In this document: positions 1-6,299 of the stretch, piece after piece
How the letters are laid out: each line of letters starts with the position of its first letter
How positions within the stretch are numbered: position 1 is the stretch's first letter
From: Candidatus Spyradosoma merdigallinarum
Lineage (GTDB): Bacteria > Verrucomicrobiota > Verrucomicrobiia > Opitutales > UBA953
DNA: 10,973 bases
Direction of reading: 5' to 3'
NCBI GenBank assembly: GCA_018713755.1
Contig: DVOG01000158.1
Coordinates: 1 to 10,973 of the forward strand
The notes under the pieces: model-generated
Database searches by the model: none
What the model saw: the letters and a program-made list of their open reading frames with translations, nothing else
Told to the model about the DNA's origin: nothing
Translations under genes and position numbers: made by a program

Positions 1-210
1 GACCATCAGGAATGCTACCGCGAAGTCAAGTCGCAGGCGATCAGCTACACGACGGGCGTTCCCGCGATGATCGGCGCGATGATGCTCATGAACGGCAAAT
101 GGCTCAAGCCCGGCGTTTGGAACATGGAAGAAAACGACCCGGATCCGTTCATGGAAAAGCTCAACGTCTGCGGACTGCCCTGGCACGTGCTCGAGCTGCC
201 CGTCGACTGA
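1..210 (+). CDS. Saccharopine dehydrogenase / carboxynorspermidine dehydrogenase-like protein (3' end only)
   Basis: Only the last 69 codons are in the window; the reading frame is open from base 1 and stops with TGA at 208-210. The translation includes SYTTGVPAMIGAMMLMNGKW, then GVWNMEENDPDPFMEKL and GLPWHVLELPVD at the end. The pattern G-V-(F/W)-N-x-E-(E/Q)-x-DPDPF-x-(E/D)-x-L followed by GLPW is the usual C terminus of the LYS1-type saccharopine dehydrogenase family. Its bacterial members mostly reduce a Schiff base of aspartate semialdehyde with a diamine (carboxynorspermidine/carboxyspermidine dehydrogenase, polyamine synthesis) or act on saccharopine. The N-terminal Rossmann fold is outside the window, so the substrate cannot be assigned. 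One copy of the repeated word GTTCCCGC (58-65) lies inside it, encoding Val-Pro-Ala. The strong terminator at 423-458 is the first clear transcript end downstream. Family assignment is fairly sure; exact function is inference. Confidence 0.75.
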   Translation, partial: DHQECYREVKSQAISYTTGVPAMIGAMMLMNGKWLKPGVWNMEENDPDPFMEKLNVCGLPWHVLELPVD

Positions 211-299
211 AGCGGCAGGGCCTCCGGAGCTGCGGGAGCGGGATTCTGCTTATGAGACGGGAGCCTGTTCCCTTCGTCCTCCTGACAAAGCGAAACACA

Positions 300-329
300 A
301 TATCACGCACTCCGCGGGGTGCGTGATAT
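300..329. repeat. Perfect 11-bp inverted repeat (hairpin)
   Basis: The arm atatcacgcac at 300-310 is the exact reverse complement of gtgcgtgatat at 319-329, with an 8-base loop. No T-tract follows on either strand, so it is not a typical intrinsic terminator. It may be an RNA 3'-end stabilising stem, an operator for a dimeric regulator, or part of a small RNA ending at the terminator at 423-458. Unlike most other hairpins in the window it does not contain the GTTCCCGC word. Confidence 0.6.
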
Positions 330-422
330 CGGACGGGACATTTCTCGCGATTGTCAAGGACGCGCGCGTTCGCTCGTTCGTCTTTCCGGGGAGCCCTATG
401 CACGGGAGCGACGGCGCGTCCG

Positions 423-458
423 GAATGACGCCATGGCATCGGCGGCATTCTTTTTTTT
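423..458 (+). terminator. Rho-independent terminator upstream of rnr
   Basis: A 10-base stem (423-432 with 441-450) has one A-G mismatch at 428/445 and an 8-base loop, and is followed at once by eight T (451-458). It faces the + strand and would stop transcripts coming from the saccharopine dehydrogenase-like gene, 213 bases after its stop codon. It isolates rnr from upstream readthrough. Confidence 0.7.
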
Positions 459-623
459 GAGACATGACTCCTCCCATCGATGCCGATAACGAAAAGCCGA
501 TTTTCCGGGAAGATTCGGAGGAAGAACCGTCAAGGTTTTATTTTTCGCCTCAGCATCTTCTGACGAATATCCGTCAGTTCCCCCGACAATCAGAAAGGGG
601 CGAAGGCCGCGCACGCTTCGCTT

Positions 624-652
624 TTGCGTTCCCGCGCGAAACCTGCTTCAAT
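624..652 (+). promoter_or_regulatory. Candidate rnr promoter, near-leaderless geometry
   Basis: TTGCGT (624-629), a 17-base spacer and TTCAAT (647-652) form a sigma70-like pair. The ATG of rnr follows the -10 hexamer after 10 bases, so transcription would start only about four bases upstream of it. The fabV promoter has the same hexamer type, spacer and distance to ATG. The TTG at 624 could be misread as an in-frame start codon adding 13 residues, but those residues resemble no RNase R. The hexamers match consensus only moderately; the support comes from the repeated geometry. Confidence 0.4.
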
Positions 653-662
653 TCCCGCCGTC

Positions 663-2999
663 ATGGACACGGAAGAAAAAATTCTCGAATTCATGCGGCG
701 CAAAGACTATTCGCCGCTGCGCGCCGACGAACTCTGCAAGGCGCTCGGAGGCGACGGAAAATTTTTCCGCAAACTGAAAAAGACGCTGCCGCGCATGGCG
801 CGCGCGGGAACGATCGCGCAAGTCAAGCGCGACCGCTACTGCCTTCCCGACGACGCGGGCCTCGTCAGCGGCCGCCTGATGTTCCGCGCGAGCGGAAGCG
901 CGAAACTCCTGCCCGACGTTCCCGCCGACGGCTCGCCGACGCCGCGCGCCGTGCGCGTCCGCGCCGAGGACACGGGAACGGCGCTGCACGGCGACCGCGT
1001 CGTCGTCCGCATCGAAAAAAAACGCCGACGCGGAAATTTCCGCGGGCGATACGACGCGCAGGACGACGACGATCTGCCCCGCGGAAGCGTCGTGAAAATT
1101 CTCGAACGCGCCTTCGCGTCGACGACGGGAACGCTGATCCGCTCGCGCTATTACTGGGCCGTGCGCCCTGACGACCCGCGCATCGCCAAGGACATTCTCG
1201 TTCCCGACCCCGCGCGCTCGCCGCTGTTCCCGCAGCCGAAGGAAGGAGAAAAAGTCGTCGTCCGCCTCAACGAATGGACGCGGCGCAGCGAAAATCCCAC
1301 AGGCGAGATCGAGAAGGTTCTCGGCGTCTCGCACACGCCGCTCGCCGAATACCGCGCGATTCTCTTCCGCTACCGTCTTTCGCCGAAATTTCCCGACGCC
1401 GTCGCCGCGGAGCTGCGCGACGTTCCCGCGTCCGTATCCGAAAAAGAGATACGCGGCAGGCTCGACATCCGAAACGTCTTCACGATCACGATCGACCCGG
1501 ACGACGCGAAGGACTTCGACGACGCGCTTTCGATCGAACATCTCCCCGAGGGGAAAACGCGCGTCGGCGTGCACATCGCGGACGTTTCCCGCTACGTGCG
1601 CCCGGGAACGGCGCTCGACGCCGAAGCGCGCGCCCGCGGGAACTCGACGTATCTCGTCGGCACCGTGATTCCGATGCTCCCGCACGCGCTTTCCAGCGGC
1701 ATCTGTTCGCTCGTCGAAAACGAAGCGCGGCTCACGAAATCGATTTTCGCCGTGTTCGACGCGCACGGAGAAATCGTCTCGACGGAGTTCGCGAACACGG
1801 TCATTTCCTCGCGCAAACGGCTGACGTACAGCCAGGCTTTCGCGCTGATGAAAGAAGACGACGACCGCGCGATCCGCGCGCTGCCGGCCGTTCCCGCGCA
1901 CCGTTCCGGCTACCCCGGGCGCGCGCTTTCCGAACTCGGCGACGCGGAGCTCGGCGAGCTGCGCGCGAACGTTCGCGCGCTGTGGGCGATCGCCGCGAAG
2001 CTTCGCGAAAAACGCATGCGCGACGGCGCGCTCGACCTCGACATGCCCGAAGTCAAAATCTACGTCGACGCCGACGGCTTCGCGGAGCGCGTCGAGCAAA
2101 TCGAGCACGACGAATCGCACCAGCTCGTCGAAGAATTCATGCTGCTGGCGAACGAAATCGCCGCGAGAAAATTTCATCAGGCGAAGCTGCCGTTCATTTC
2201 CCGCGTCCACGACGCGCCCGAGCCGGAAAAGCTCGCCGAGCTGCGGGAAGAGATGCTCGACGCCGGCATAAAAATCGGAGACCTTTCCAAGCGCGAAGAA
2301 ATGACGAAGCTGCTCGCGGCGCTGAAAGCGCGCGACGACGCCTATCCGCTGCGCATCCGCGTGCTGCGCAGTCTGAAGCAGGCGTGCTACCGCCCGAGCG
2401 CGGACGGACACTACGGCCTGGCGAAAACGTATTACGCGCACTTCACTTCGCCGATACGCCGCTACGCGGATCTGACCGTGCACCGCACGTTCGACTTTTT
2501 CCTGCAGAAAAACCGCCTGCCGACCGCCCCCGCGAAAAAAGTTCCGGCGCAGACGCTTTCGGAACTCGCGGGAACGGCCGCGCACATCTCGGAAACGGAA
2601 CGCTCGTCGATGGAGGCGGAACGCGAATCCGCGAAGATCAAGCTCCTGGAATACTTCGAGCGCGAGGCGCAGCTGAAGAAAAAGAACGTGTTCGAAGCCG
2701 TCATCACGGACATCCGCAGCATCGGGCTTTTCGTCGAACTGAAAATCTCGCAGGCTTACGGGCTGATCACGCTTTCGTCGATGACGGACGACTTGTATCA
2801 GATCGTTTCCGACGGATCCGCCGTCGTCGGCCGGCGTTCCCGCCGCCGCTACGCGCTCGGGCAGACCGTTTCCGTCACGGTCGAGCGCGTGGACCGTTTC
2901 CGCCGCACGATGGACTTCCGCCTCGTTCCCGACGCCGCGGAAAAGCCGCAACGTTCCCGCGACGCGAAATCCGCCGGCAAGCGGAAACGCAATCGCTGA
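663..2999 (+). CDS. rnr: Ribonuclease R (RNase II/RNB family 3'-5' exoribonuclease)
   Basis: The 778-residue product degrades structured RNA processively from the 3' end. Domains in order: an N-terminal winged-helix segment (about 1-60, starting MDTEEKILEFMRRK), cold-shock-like domains including ALHGDRVVVRI near 107, the RNB catalytic domain (about 260-610), an S1 RNA-binding domain (about 670-755), and a short basic tail ending KRKRNR. The metal-binding aspartates are visible in IDPDDAKDFDDA as D278, D284, D286 and D287. TSPIRRYADLTVHR near 594 is the conserved late RNB motif. Length fits RNase R (about 750-815) rather than RNase II (about 640). I chose ATG 663 because the family homology begins there; the 13 codons from TTG 624 overlap the putative promoter. 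No Shine-Dalgarno precedes it, only TTCCCGCC three bases upstream of the ATG. Nine copies of GTTCCCGC or its complement lie inside the gene, in several frames. It is transcribed toward the opposing tRNA-Val gene. Confidence 0.96.
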   Translation: MDTEEKILEFMRRKDYSPLRADELCKALGGDGKFFRKLKKTLPRMARAGTIAQVKRDRYCLPDDAGLVSGRLMFRASGSAKLLPDVPADGSPTPRAVRVRAEDTGTALHGDRVVVRIEKKRRRGNFRGRYDAQDDDDLPRGSVVKILERAFASTTGTLIRSRYYWAVRPDDPRIAKDILVPDPARSPLFPQPKEGEKVVVRLNEWTRRSENPTGEIEKVLGVSHTPLAEYRAILFRYRLSPKFPDAVAAELRDVPASVSEKEIRGRLDIRNVFTITIDPDDAKDFDDALSIEHLPEGKTRVGVHIADVSRYVRPGTALDAEARARGNSTYLVGTVIPMLPHALSSGICSLVENEARLTKSIFAVFDAHGEIVSTEFANTVISSRKRLTYSQAFALMKEDDDRAIRALPAVPAHRSGYPGRALSELGDAELGELRANVRALWAIAAKLREKRMRDGALDLDMPEVKIYVDADGFAERVEQIEHDESHQLVEEFMLLANEIAARKFHQAKLPFISRVHDAPEPEKLAELREEMLDAGIKIGDLSKREEMTKLLAALKARDDAYPLRIRVLRSLKQACYRPSADGHYGLAKTYYAHFTSPIRRYADLTVHRTFDFFLQKNRLPTAPAKKVPAQTLSELAGTAAHISETERSSMEAERESAKIKLLEYFEREAQLKKKNVFEAVITDIRSIGLFVELKISQAYGLITLSSMTDDLYQIVSDGSAVVGRRSRRRYALGQTVSVTVERVDRFRRTMDFRLVPDAAEKPQRSRDAKSAGKRKRNR

Positions 3000-3007
3000 A
3001 AGGAAAA

Positions 3008-3050
3008 GCGCCGTTCCCGCGACGCAAAAAAAAAACGCGCGGGAACGCGC
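3008..3050 (+). repeat. Inverted pair of the GTTCCCGC word after rnr
   Basis: cgttcccgcg (3012-3021) is the reverse complement of cgcgggaacg (3038-3047), and three more pairs outside (3008-3010 with 3048-3050) extend the stem past a bulged C. The loop contains ten A. On the + strand no T-tract follows, so it could stabilise the rnr mRNA 3' end rather than terminate it. The right arm doubles as part of the tRNA-Val terminator on the other strand. Confidence 0.5.
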
Positions 3051-3052
3051 GT
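3026..3052 (-). terminator. Rho-independent terminator of tRNA-Val
   Basis: Read on the minus strand, acgcgcg pairs with cgcgcgt (7 bp, GC-rich) around a TTCC loop and is followed directly by ten T (the A run at 3026-3035 on the + strand). It begins only four bases after the tRNA CCA end, a standard arrangement for a single-tRNA transcript. The stem contains a copy of the GTTCCCGC word. Confidence 0.8.
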
Positions 3053-3056
3053 CAAA

Positions 3057-3133
3057 TGGTGGTCGCGGCAGGACTCGAACCTGTGACCCCAGCAATGTGA
3101 ATGCTGTGCTCTAACCAACTGAGCTACGCGACC
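3057..3133 (-). tRNA. tRNA-Val (anticodon CAC)
   Basis: The minus strand folds into a complete 77-base cloverleaf. A 7-bp acceptor stem pairs GGTCGCG with CGCGACC, followed by discriminator A and an encoded CCA. The D arm is GCTC-AGTTGGTTA-GAGC. The anticodon stem pairs CAGCA with TGCTG around the loop TTCACAT, giving anticodon CAC, which reads the valine codon GTG. The T loop is TTCGAGT; the outermost T-stem pair would be an A-C mismatch (49/65). The encoded CCA means no tRNA nucleotidyltransferase is needed for maturation. The gene has its own promoter and terminator and points against rnr. Confidence 0.96.
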
Positions 3134-3148
3134 GAAATGTGAAGGTGC

Positions 3149-3177
3149 ATTCTGCCCTTTTCTCCCGCCTCTGACAA
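3149..3177 (-). promoter_or_regulatory. Promoter of tRNA-Val
   Basis: On the minus strand TTGTCA (3172-3177), exactly 17 bases, then CAGAAT (3149-3154). The mature tRNA starts 15 bases after the -10 hexamer, leaving a leader of about 8-9 bases. The hexamers match the sigma70 consensus at 5 of 6 and 4 of 6 positions. This is the best-placed promoter in the window because the tRNA 5' end is known. Confidence 0.6.
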
Positions 3178-3203
3178 GACTCTTTTTTCGGACATGTTTT
3201 TTC

Positions 3204-3232
3204 TTGCGCGAGCAACGCAGAACGCGGAGAAT
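3204..3232 (+). promoter_or_regulatory. Weak candidate rny promoter
   Basis: TTGCGC (3204-3209), 17 bases, then GAGAAT (3227-3232). The -35 half matches consensus poorly, but TTGCGN and an AGAAT-type -10 recur at other genes here. Transcription would start near 3239 and give an 88-base leader before the GTG at 3327. The T-rich stretch 3182-3203 just upstream could act as an UP-like element. Confidence 0.3.
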
Positions 3233-3326
3233 TGAGTTTTCTTTTCCCGTTGGCGACGCCCCGTCTTTCATGCGTTGAGAGGATTTACGTCTTCCCGCCA
3301 GTCAGCCGCAGTCAAAAGTTCCCGCC

Positions 3327-4874
3327 GTGATCGCCGAATATCTTCAGGAAACGATTTTCATCGTCTATGCTTTGCTGAGCATAGCGATTTTCTTTTTTCT
3401 TTTTTCCCGCCTGCGCCGCATGCGCATGATCGAAGTCGACGCCAAGCAGCGCGCGCAAAAGCTGAAGCTGGCGAAGCGCGAAGCGGAACTTTCGGCGCGG
3501 GACATCCGCTCGCAGGCGGAAGAAGCCGCGCGGCAACGGCTCGCGGAGGCGGACAAACTCATCGAAGACCGCAAGGCGGCGGCGCAAAAAATCGAACAGG
3601 CGGCGGCGGACGCGCGGGCGCGCGCCACGGAGCTTTCCGTGAAAATGGACGAGCGTCTGCTCGCCCTGCGTCGCGACGAGGAAGCGGTCGCCGCGGAAAA
3701 GAAAGCCGTCGGAGAACTGCGTTCCCGCTATGAAGAAAAGCTGCTCGCCGCCGCGAAAATTTCCCAAGAAGAGGCGCGCCGCGCCGCGATGGAAATCGAA
3801 GCGGAAAACGCGCGCGACGACGCGCGGAAAATTCGCCGGGACATTCTCGCGCGCTCCGAAGACGAATACGCGGCGGAAGCGCGCCGCATCCTCATCGACA
3901 CGATGCAGCGCATTGCGCCGCGCATCAACGAAGAGGACACGTCCGAGCTCGTCGCGATCCCGTCGGAAGAAACAAAGGGGCGTCTGATTGGGCGCGAAGG
4001 CCGCAACATCAAATGCTTCGAGCAAGTCACGGGAGCGACGCTGATCATCGACGACACGCCGGGATCCGTTCTCGTCTCCTGCTTCGATCCGTTCCGCCGC
4101 CGCGTCGCCGCGCACGCGCTTCGGCGCCTGATTGACGACGGGCGCATCCACCCGCAGAGCATCGAGCATTTCGTCAAATCCTCTCATGAAGAAATCCTCG
4201 GGAACGCCGTCGAGACGGGAACGAAAACCTGCGAAAGCCTCGGCGTCTTCCGCGTGGACGAACGCATCCGCGAACTGCTCGGCAAGCTCCAGTTCCGTCT
4301 CTCCATCAACCAGAACACGCTGACGCATTCCGTCGAAACGGCGCAGCTCTGCGGCATTTTCGCGTCCGAGCTCGGTCTGAACGTTTCCTTGGCGACGCGC
4401 GCGGGGCTTTTCCACGACATCGGAAAAGCGCTGGACGCGGAAAACGAAACCGCGCATGCGCTCGCGGGAGCGCGCATTCTCAAGCAGGCGGGAGAGCCGG
4501 CGGAAGTCGTCAACGCCGTGGAAAGCCACCACCGCGAAGTCGGCCACACGTCCATTTACGGTCCGCTCGTGATGCTCGCGGATTCCATTTCCGCGACGCG
4601 GCCGGGAGCGCGTTCGAGCACGCGCGAAGGCTACGCGGAGCGCATACGCAGCCTCGAAGCCATCGCGCAGCGTTTCCGCGGCGTCATCGACGCGTTCGCG
4701 ATCCAGGCGGGACACGAAGTCCGCGTCATCGTTTCCAGCGAAGAAGTCGACGACCGGGAAACGCGGCTGCTCGCGCAGAAAATCCGCATGGCGATCGAAG
4801 ACGAGCTCATGTATCCGGGGAAGATACGCGTCGTCGTCATCCGCGAGCTGCGCATCGTCGAAGAAGCGCACTGA
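3327..4874 (+). CDS. rny: Ribonuclease Y (membrane-anchored endoribonuclease)
   Basis: The 515-residue product is a membrane-bound endoribonuclease that starts mRNA decay in bacteria lacking or supplementing RNase E. The layout is complete: one N-terminal membrane helix (about 7-25, IFIVYALLSIAIFFFLF), a long charged coiled coil rich in Lys, Glu, Arg and Ala (about 30-200), a KH RNA-binding domain starting at GRLIGREGRNIKCFE (about 218), and an HD metal-dependent phosphohydrolase domain. HD ligands visible are H334 in LTHSVETA, H363-D364 in LFHDIGKA, H401/H402 in SHHREVGH and D419 in LADS. The C terminus, IRVVVIRELRIVEEAH, matches the family ending. Length is typical (about 510-520). The start is GTG, set by the membrane helix close behind; TTCCCGCC abuts it and no Shine-Dalgarno is present. 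RNase Y and RNase R as near neighbours supply endonucleolytic entry and exonucleolytic clearance. Confidence 0.95.
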   Translation: MIAEYLQETIFIVYALLSIAIFFFLFSRLRRMRMIEVDAKQRAQKLKLAKREAELSARDIRSQAEEAARQRLAEADKLIEDRKAAAQKIEQAAADARARATELSVKMDERLLALRRDEEAVAAEKKAVGELRSRYEEKLLAAAKISQEEARRAAMEIEAENARDDARKIRRDILARSEDEYAAEARRILIDTMQRIAPRINEEDTSELVAIPSEETKGRLIGREGRNIKCFEQVTGATLIIDDTPGSVLVSCFDPFRRRVAAHALRRLIDDGRIHPQSIEHFVKSSHEEILGNAVETGTKTCESLGVFRVDERIRELLGKLQFRLSINQNTLTHSVETAQLCGIFASELGLNVSLATRAGLFHDIGKALDAENETAHALAGARILKQAGEPAEVVNAVESHHREVGHTSIYGPLVMLADSISATRPGARSSTREGYAERIRSLEAIAQRFRGVIDAFAIQAGHEVRVIVSSEEVDDRETRLLAQKIRMAIEDELMYPGKIRVVVIRELRIVEEAH

Positions 4875-4891
4875 CGGCGTTTCCGCGGACG

Positions 4892-4933
4892 GCGGGAACG
4901 GAACGACGGGAACGCGCGGAAGACCGTTCCCGC
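4892..4933. repeat. Inverted pair of the GTTCCCGC word between rny and fabV
   Basis: gcgggaacgg (4892-4901) and ccgttcccgc (4924-4933) are perfect reverse complements separated by 22 bases. No T-tract follows, so a transcript could form a stem here but classical termination is not supported. The pair sits 18 bases after the rny stop codon and before the presumed fabV promoter. Confidence 0.6.
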
Positions 4934-4956
4934 TTCCCGCGAAAGAGATTTTCGCA

Positions 4957-4985
4957 TTGCGGCGGGAACGCGACAGGCGCAGAAT
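4957..4985 (+). promoter_or_regulatory. Candidate fabV promoter, near-leaderless geometry
   Basis: TTGCGG (4957-4962), 17 bases, then CAGAAT (4980-4985). The ATG at 4996 follows after 10 bases, predicting a leader of about four bases. Spacer and distance are identical to those at rnr: TTG lies exactly 39 bases before ATG in both. The TTG at 4957 is also an in-frame codon that could be mistaken for the start, but the 13 arginine-rich residues it adds are not part of FabV. Confidence 0.45.
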
Positions 4986-4995
4986 TTCCGCCACT

Positions 4996-6189
4996 ATGGC
5001 AAAACAAGTCGTTTCTCCCCGCGTCCGCGGATTCGTCTGCATCACGGCTCATCCTGAAGGCTGCGCCGCGCATGTCCGCGAGCAGATCGCTTACGTCAAA
5101 AGCCGTCCGGCGATGAAGAACGGACCCAAGAACGTCCTCGTCATCGGCTCCTCGACGGGTTACGGGCTCGCGTCGCGCATTTCCGCGGCGTTCGGCGCCG
5201 GCGCCAACACGTTCGGCGTGTATTTCGAACGTCCGAGCGCGAACGGCAAGCCCGCGTCCGCCGGCTGGTACAACACGGCGGCGTTCGAAGCGGAAGCGAA
5301 AAAAGCGGGGCTCTACGCGGCTTCGGCGAACGGCGACGCGTTTTCCGCGGAAATGAAGGCGCAGGTCATCGAGCGCCTGAAAAAGGAAATGCCGCAGATC
5401 GACCTCGTCGTCTATTCTCTCGCGGCCCCGCGCCGCACCGATCCCGCGACGGGCGAAGTCTACAAATCCGTGCTGAAGCCCGTCGGCGCGCCCTATTCTT
5501 CCAAGAATCTGGACACGGACAAGAAAGTCGTGAACGAAGTCACGCTCGAACCTGCGACGGAAGACGAAATCAAGGCGACCGTCAAAGTGATGGGCGGCGA
5601 GGACTGGAAGCTTTGGATCGAGGCGCTCGACGCCGCGGGACTGCTCGCGGAAGGCTGCCAGTCCGTCGCGTATTCCTACATCGGGCCGTCGGTGACATGG
5701 CCGATTTACAAAGACGGCTCCATCGGGCAGGCGAAAAAGGATCTCTACGCGAAGGCCGAGGAAATCGACGCCCTTCTGAAAATCAAGCGCGGCCGCGCGT
5801 TCGTCTCCGTGAACAAGGCGGTCGTGACTCAGGCGAGCTCCGCGATTCCGGTCGTGCCGCTCTACATTTCCGTTCTTTTCAAGGTGATGAAGGCGAAAGG
5901 CCTGCACGAAGACTGCATCGAACAAATTCAGCGCCTCTTCGAAACGCAGATGTACAACGACGGCTGCCTCAACTTCGACGACCAGGGCCTCGTCCGCATC
6001 GACGATTGGGAAATGCGCGAAGACGTGCAGAAGGAAGTCTTCGAAATTTGGCCGAAGGTCTCGACGGAAAATCTGCTCGAGCTCACGGATTTCGTCGGCT
6101 ACCAGCAGGGCTTTCTCAAGCTGTTCGGCTTCGGTCTTCCCGGCGTCGACTACGCCGCGGAAACGGAACTTGAAGTTCCCATCGGCTGA
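4996..6189 (+). CDS. fabV: Trans-2-enoyl-ACP reductase FabV (NADH-dependent)
   Basis: This 397-residue protein belongs to the FabV/TER family, which reduces the trans-2 double bond of enoyl-ACP (or enoyl-CoA) in the last step of fatty-acid elongation. The N terminus, KPRV-like VSPRVRGFVCITAHPEGC, is typical of the family. The nucleotide-binding motif GSSTGYGLASRI begins at G51. The catalytic Tyr-(8 residues)-Lys signature is seen as Y238 in WPIY and K247 in IGQAKK. YSYIGPSVTWPIYKDG and LTDFVGYQQGFLKLFGFG near the C terminus are diagnostic. Length matches the usual 395-400. FabV is often resistant to triclosan, but nothing here tests this. The gene contains no copy of the GTTCCCGC word although flanking spacers are full of it. 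A TTTCCGCC motif lies three bases upstream of the ATG in place of a Shine-Dalgarno. It runs toward ptsI, separated by a bidirectional terminator. Confidence 0.96.
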   Translation: MAKQVVSPRVRGFVCITAHPEGCAAHVREQIAYVKSRPAMKNGPKNVLVIGSSTGYGLASRISAAFGAGANTFGVYFERPSANGKPASAGWYNTAAFEAEAKKAGLYAASANGDAFSAEMKAQVIERLKKEMPQIDLVVYSLAAPRRTDPATGEVYKSVLKPVGAPYSSKNLDTDKKVVNEVTLEPATEDEIKATVKVMGGEDWKLWIEALDAAGLLAEGCQSVAYSYIGPSVTWPIYKDGSIGQAKKDLYAKAEEIDALLKIKRGRAFVSVNKAVVTQASSAIPVVPLYISVLFKVMKAKGLHEDCIEQIQRLFETQMYNDGCLNFDDQGLVRIDDWEMREDVQKEVFEIWPKVSTENLLELTDFVGYQQGFLKLFGFGLPGVDYAAETELEVPIG

Positions 6190-6238
6190 GCCGCCGGAAA
6201 CCGTCGGCGTTCCCGCGGGCTTTCGTTCCCGCGGCCGC

Positions 6239-6282
6239 AAAAAAGACGTTCCCGCAGATTTTCCCGCGGGAACGTCTTTTTT
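6239..6282. terminator. Bidirectional terminator between convergent fabV and ptsI
   Basis: A perfect 17-base inverted repeat (6239-6255 with 6266-6282) has a 10-base loop. Its outer ends are a run of A on the left and a run of T on the right, so it terminates on both strands. The stem core is the GTTCCCGC word in inverted orientation. It serves fabV on the + strand and ptsI on the minus strand, whose stop codon is 18 bases away. Two further + copies of the word (6209, 6225) precede it in the same spacer. Confidence 0.92.
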
Positions 6283-6299
6283 CTTCGCGCGTTTCGTTT

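Larger units (their letters stand above)
211..662. other. Gene-free stretch between the saccharopine dehydrogenase-like gene and rnr
   Basis: I find no credible protein gene in these 452 bases. The frames that stay open here give arginine-rich translations without family resemblance and are by-products of GC-rich DNA. The stretch holds an 11-bp hairpin (300-329), a terminator ending in eight T (423-458), a small stem of ctgacg and cgtcag (560-565 with 572-577), and the presumed rnr promoter (624-652). A GGAGGAAG run near 517-524 looks like a ribosome binding site, but no start codon follows at a useful distance. The roughly 200 bases between the stop at 210 and the terminator form an unusually long 3' untranslated region or may hide a small RNA. 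Confidence 0.6.

Noticed and set aside
211..477. Small minus-strand proteins in the first spacer, including one with two CxxC-like cysteines
   Set aside because: The frames cross the terminator and the hairpin, show no conserved motif beyond chance cysteines, and have no plausible start context.
517..524. GGAGGAAG as a ribosome binding site for a small gene upstream of rnr
   Set aside because: No ATG, GTG or TTG with a plausible open frame follows at 5-12 bases, and the long frame through this region is not protein-like.
624..662. TTG start giving rnr 13 extra residues
   Set aside because: The extra residues do not resemble any RNase R N terminus, and the TTG is part of a likely -35 element; the family start fits ATG 663.
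648..3095. Very long open frame on the minus strand opposite rnr
   Set aside because: Its translation is Arg/Val/Phe-rich with no family features, and it is exactly antisense to a complete RNase R. GC-rich codon usage leaves such frames open by default; similar ones lie opposite rny, fabV and the TPR gene.
3057..3133. Reading the minus-strand tRNA as tRNA-His
   Set aside because: The anticodon loop TTCACAT places CAC, not GTG, at positions 34-36, and the extra G-1 typical of tRNA-His is not needed for the acceptor stem.
4957..4995. TTG start giving fabV 13 extra residues
   Set aside because: FabV proteins begin close to the MAKQVVSPRV-like segment; the extension is arginine-rich promoter DNA.
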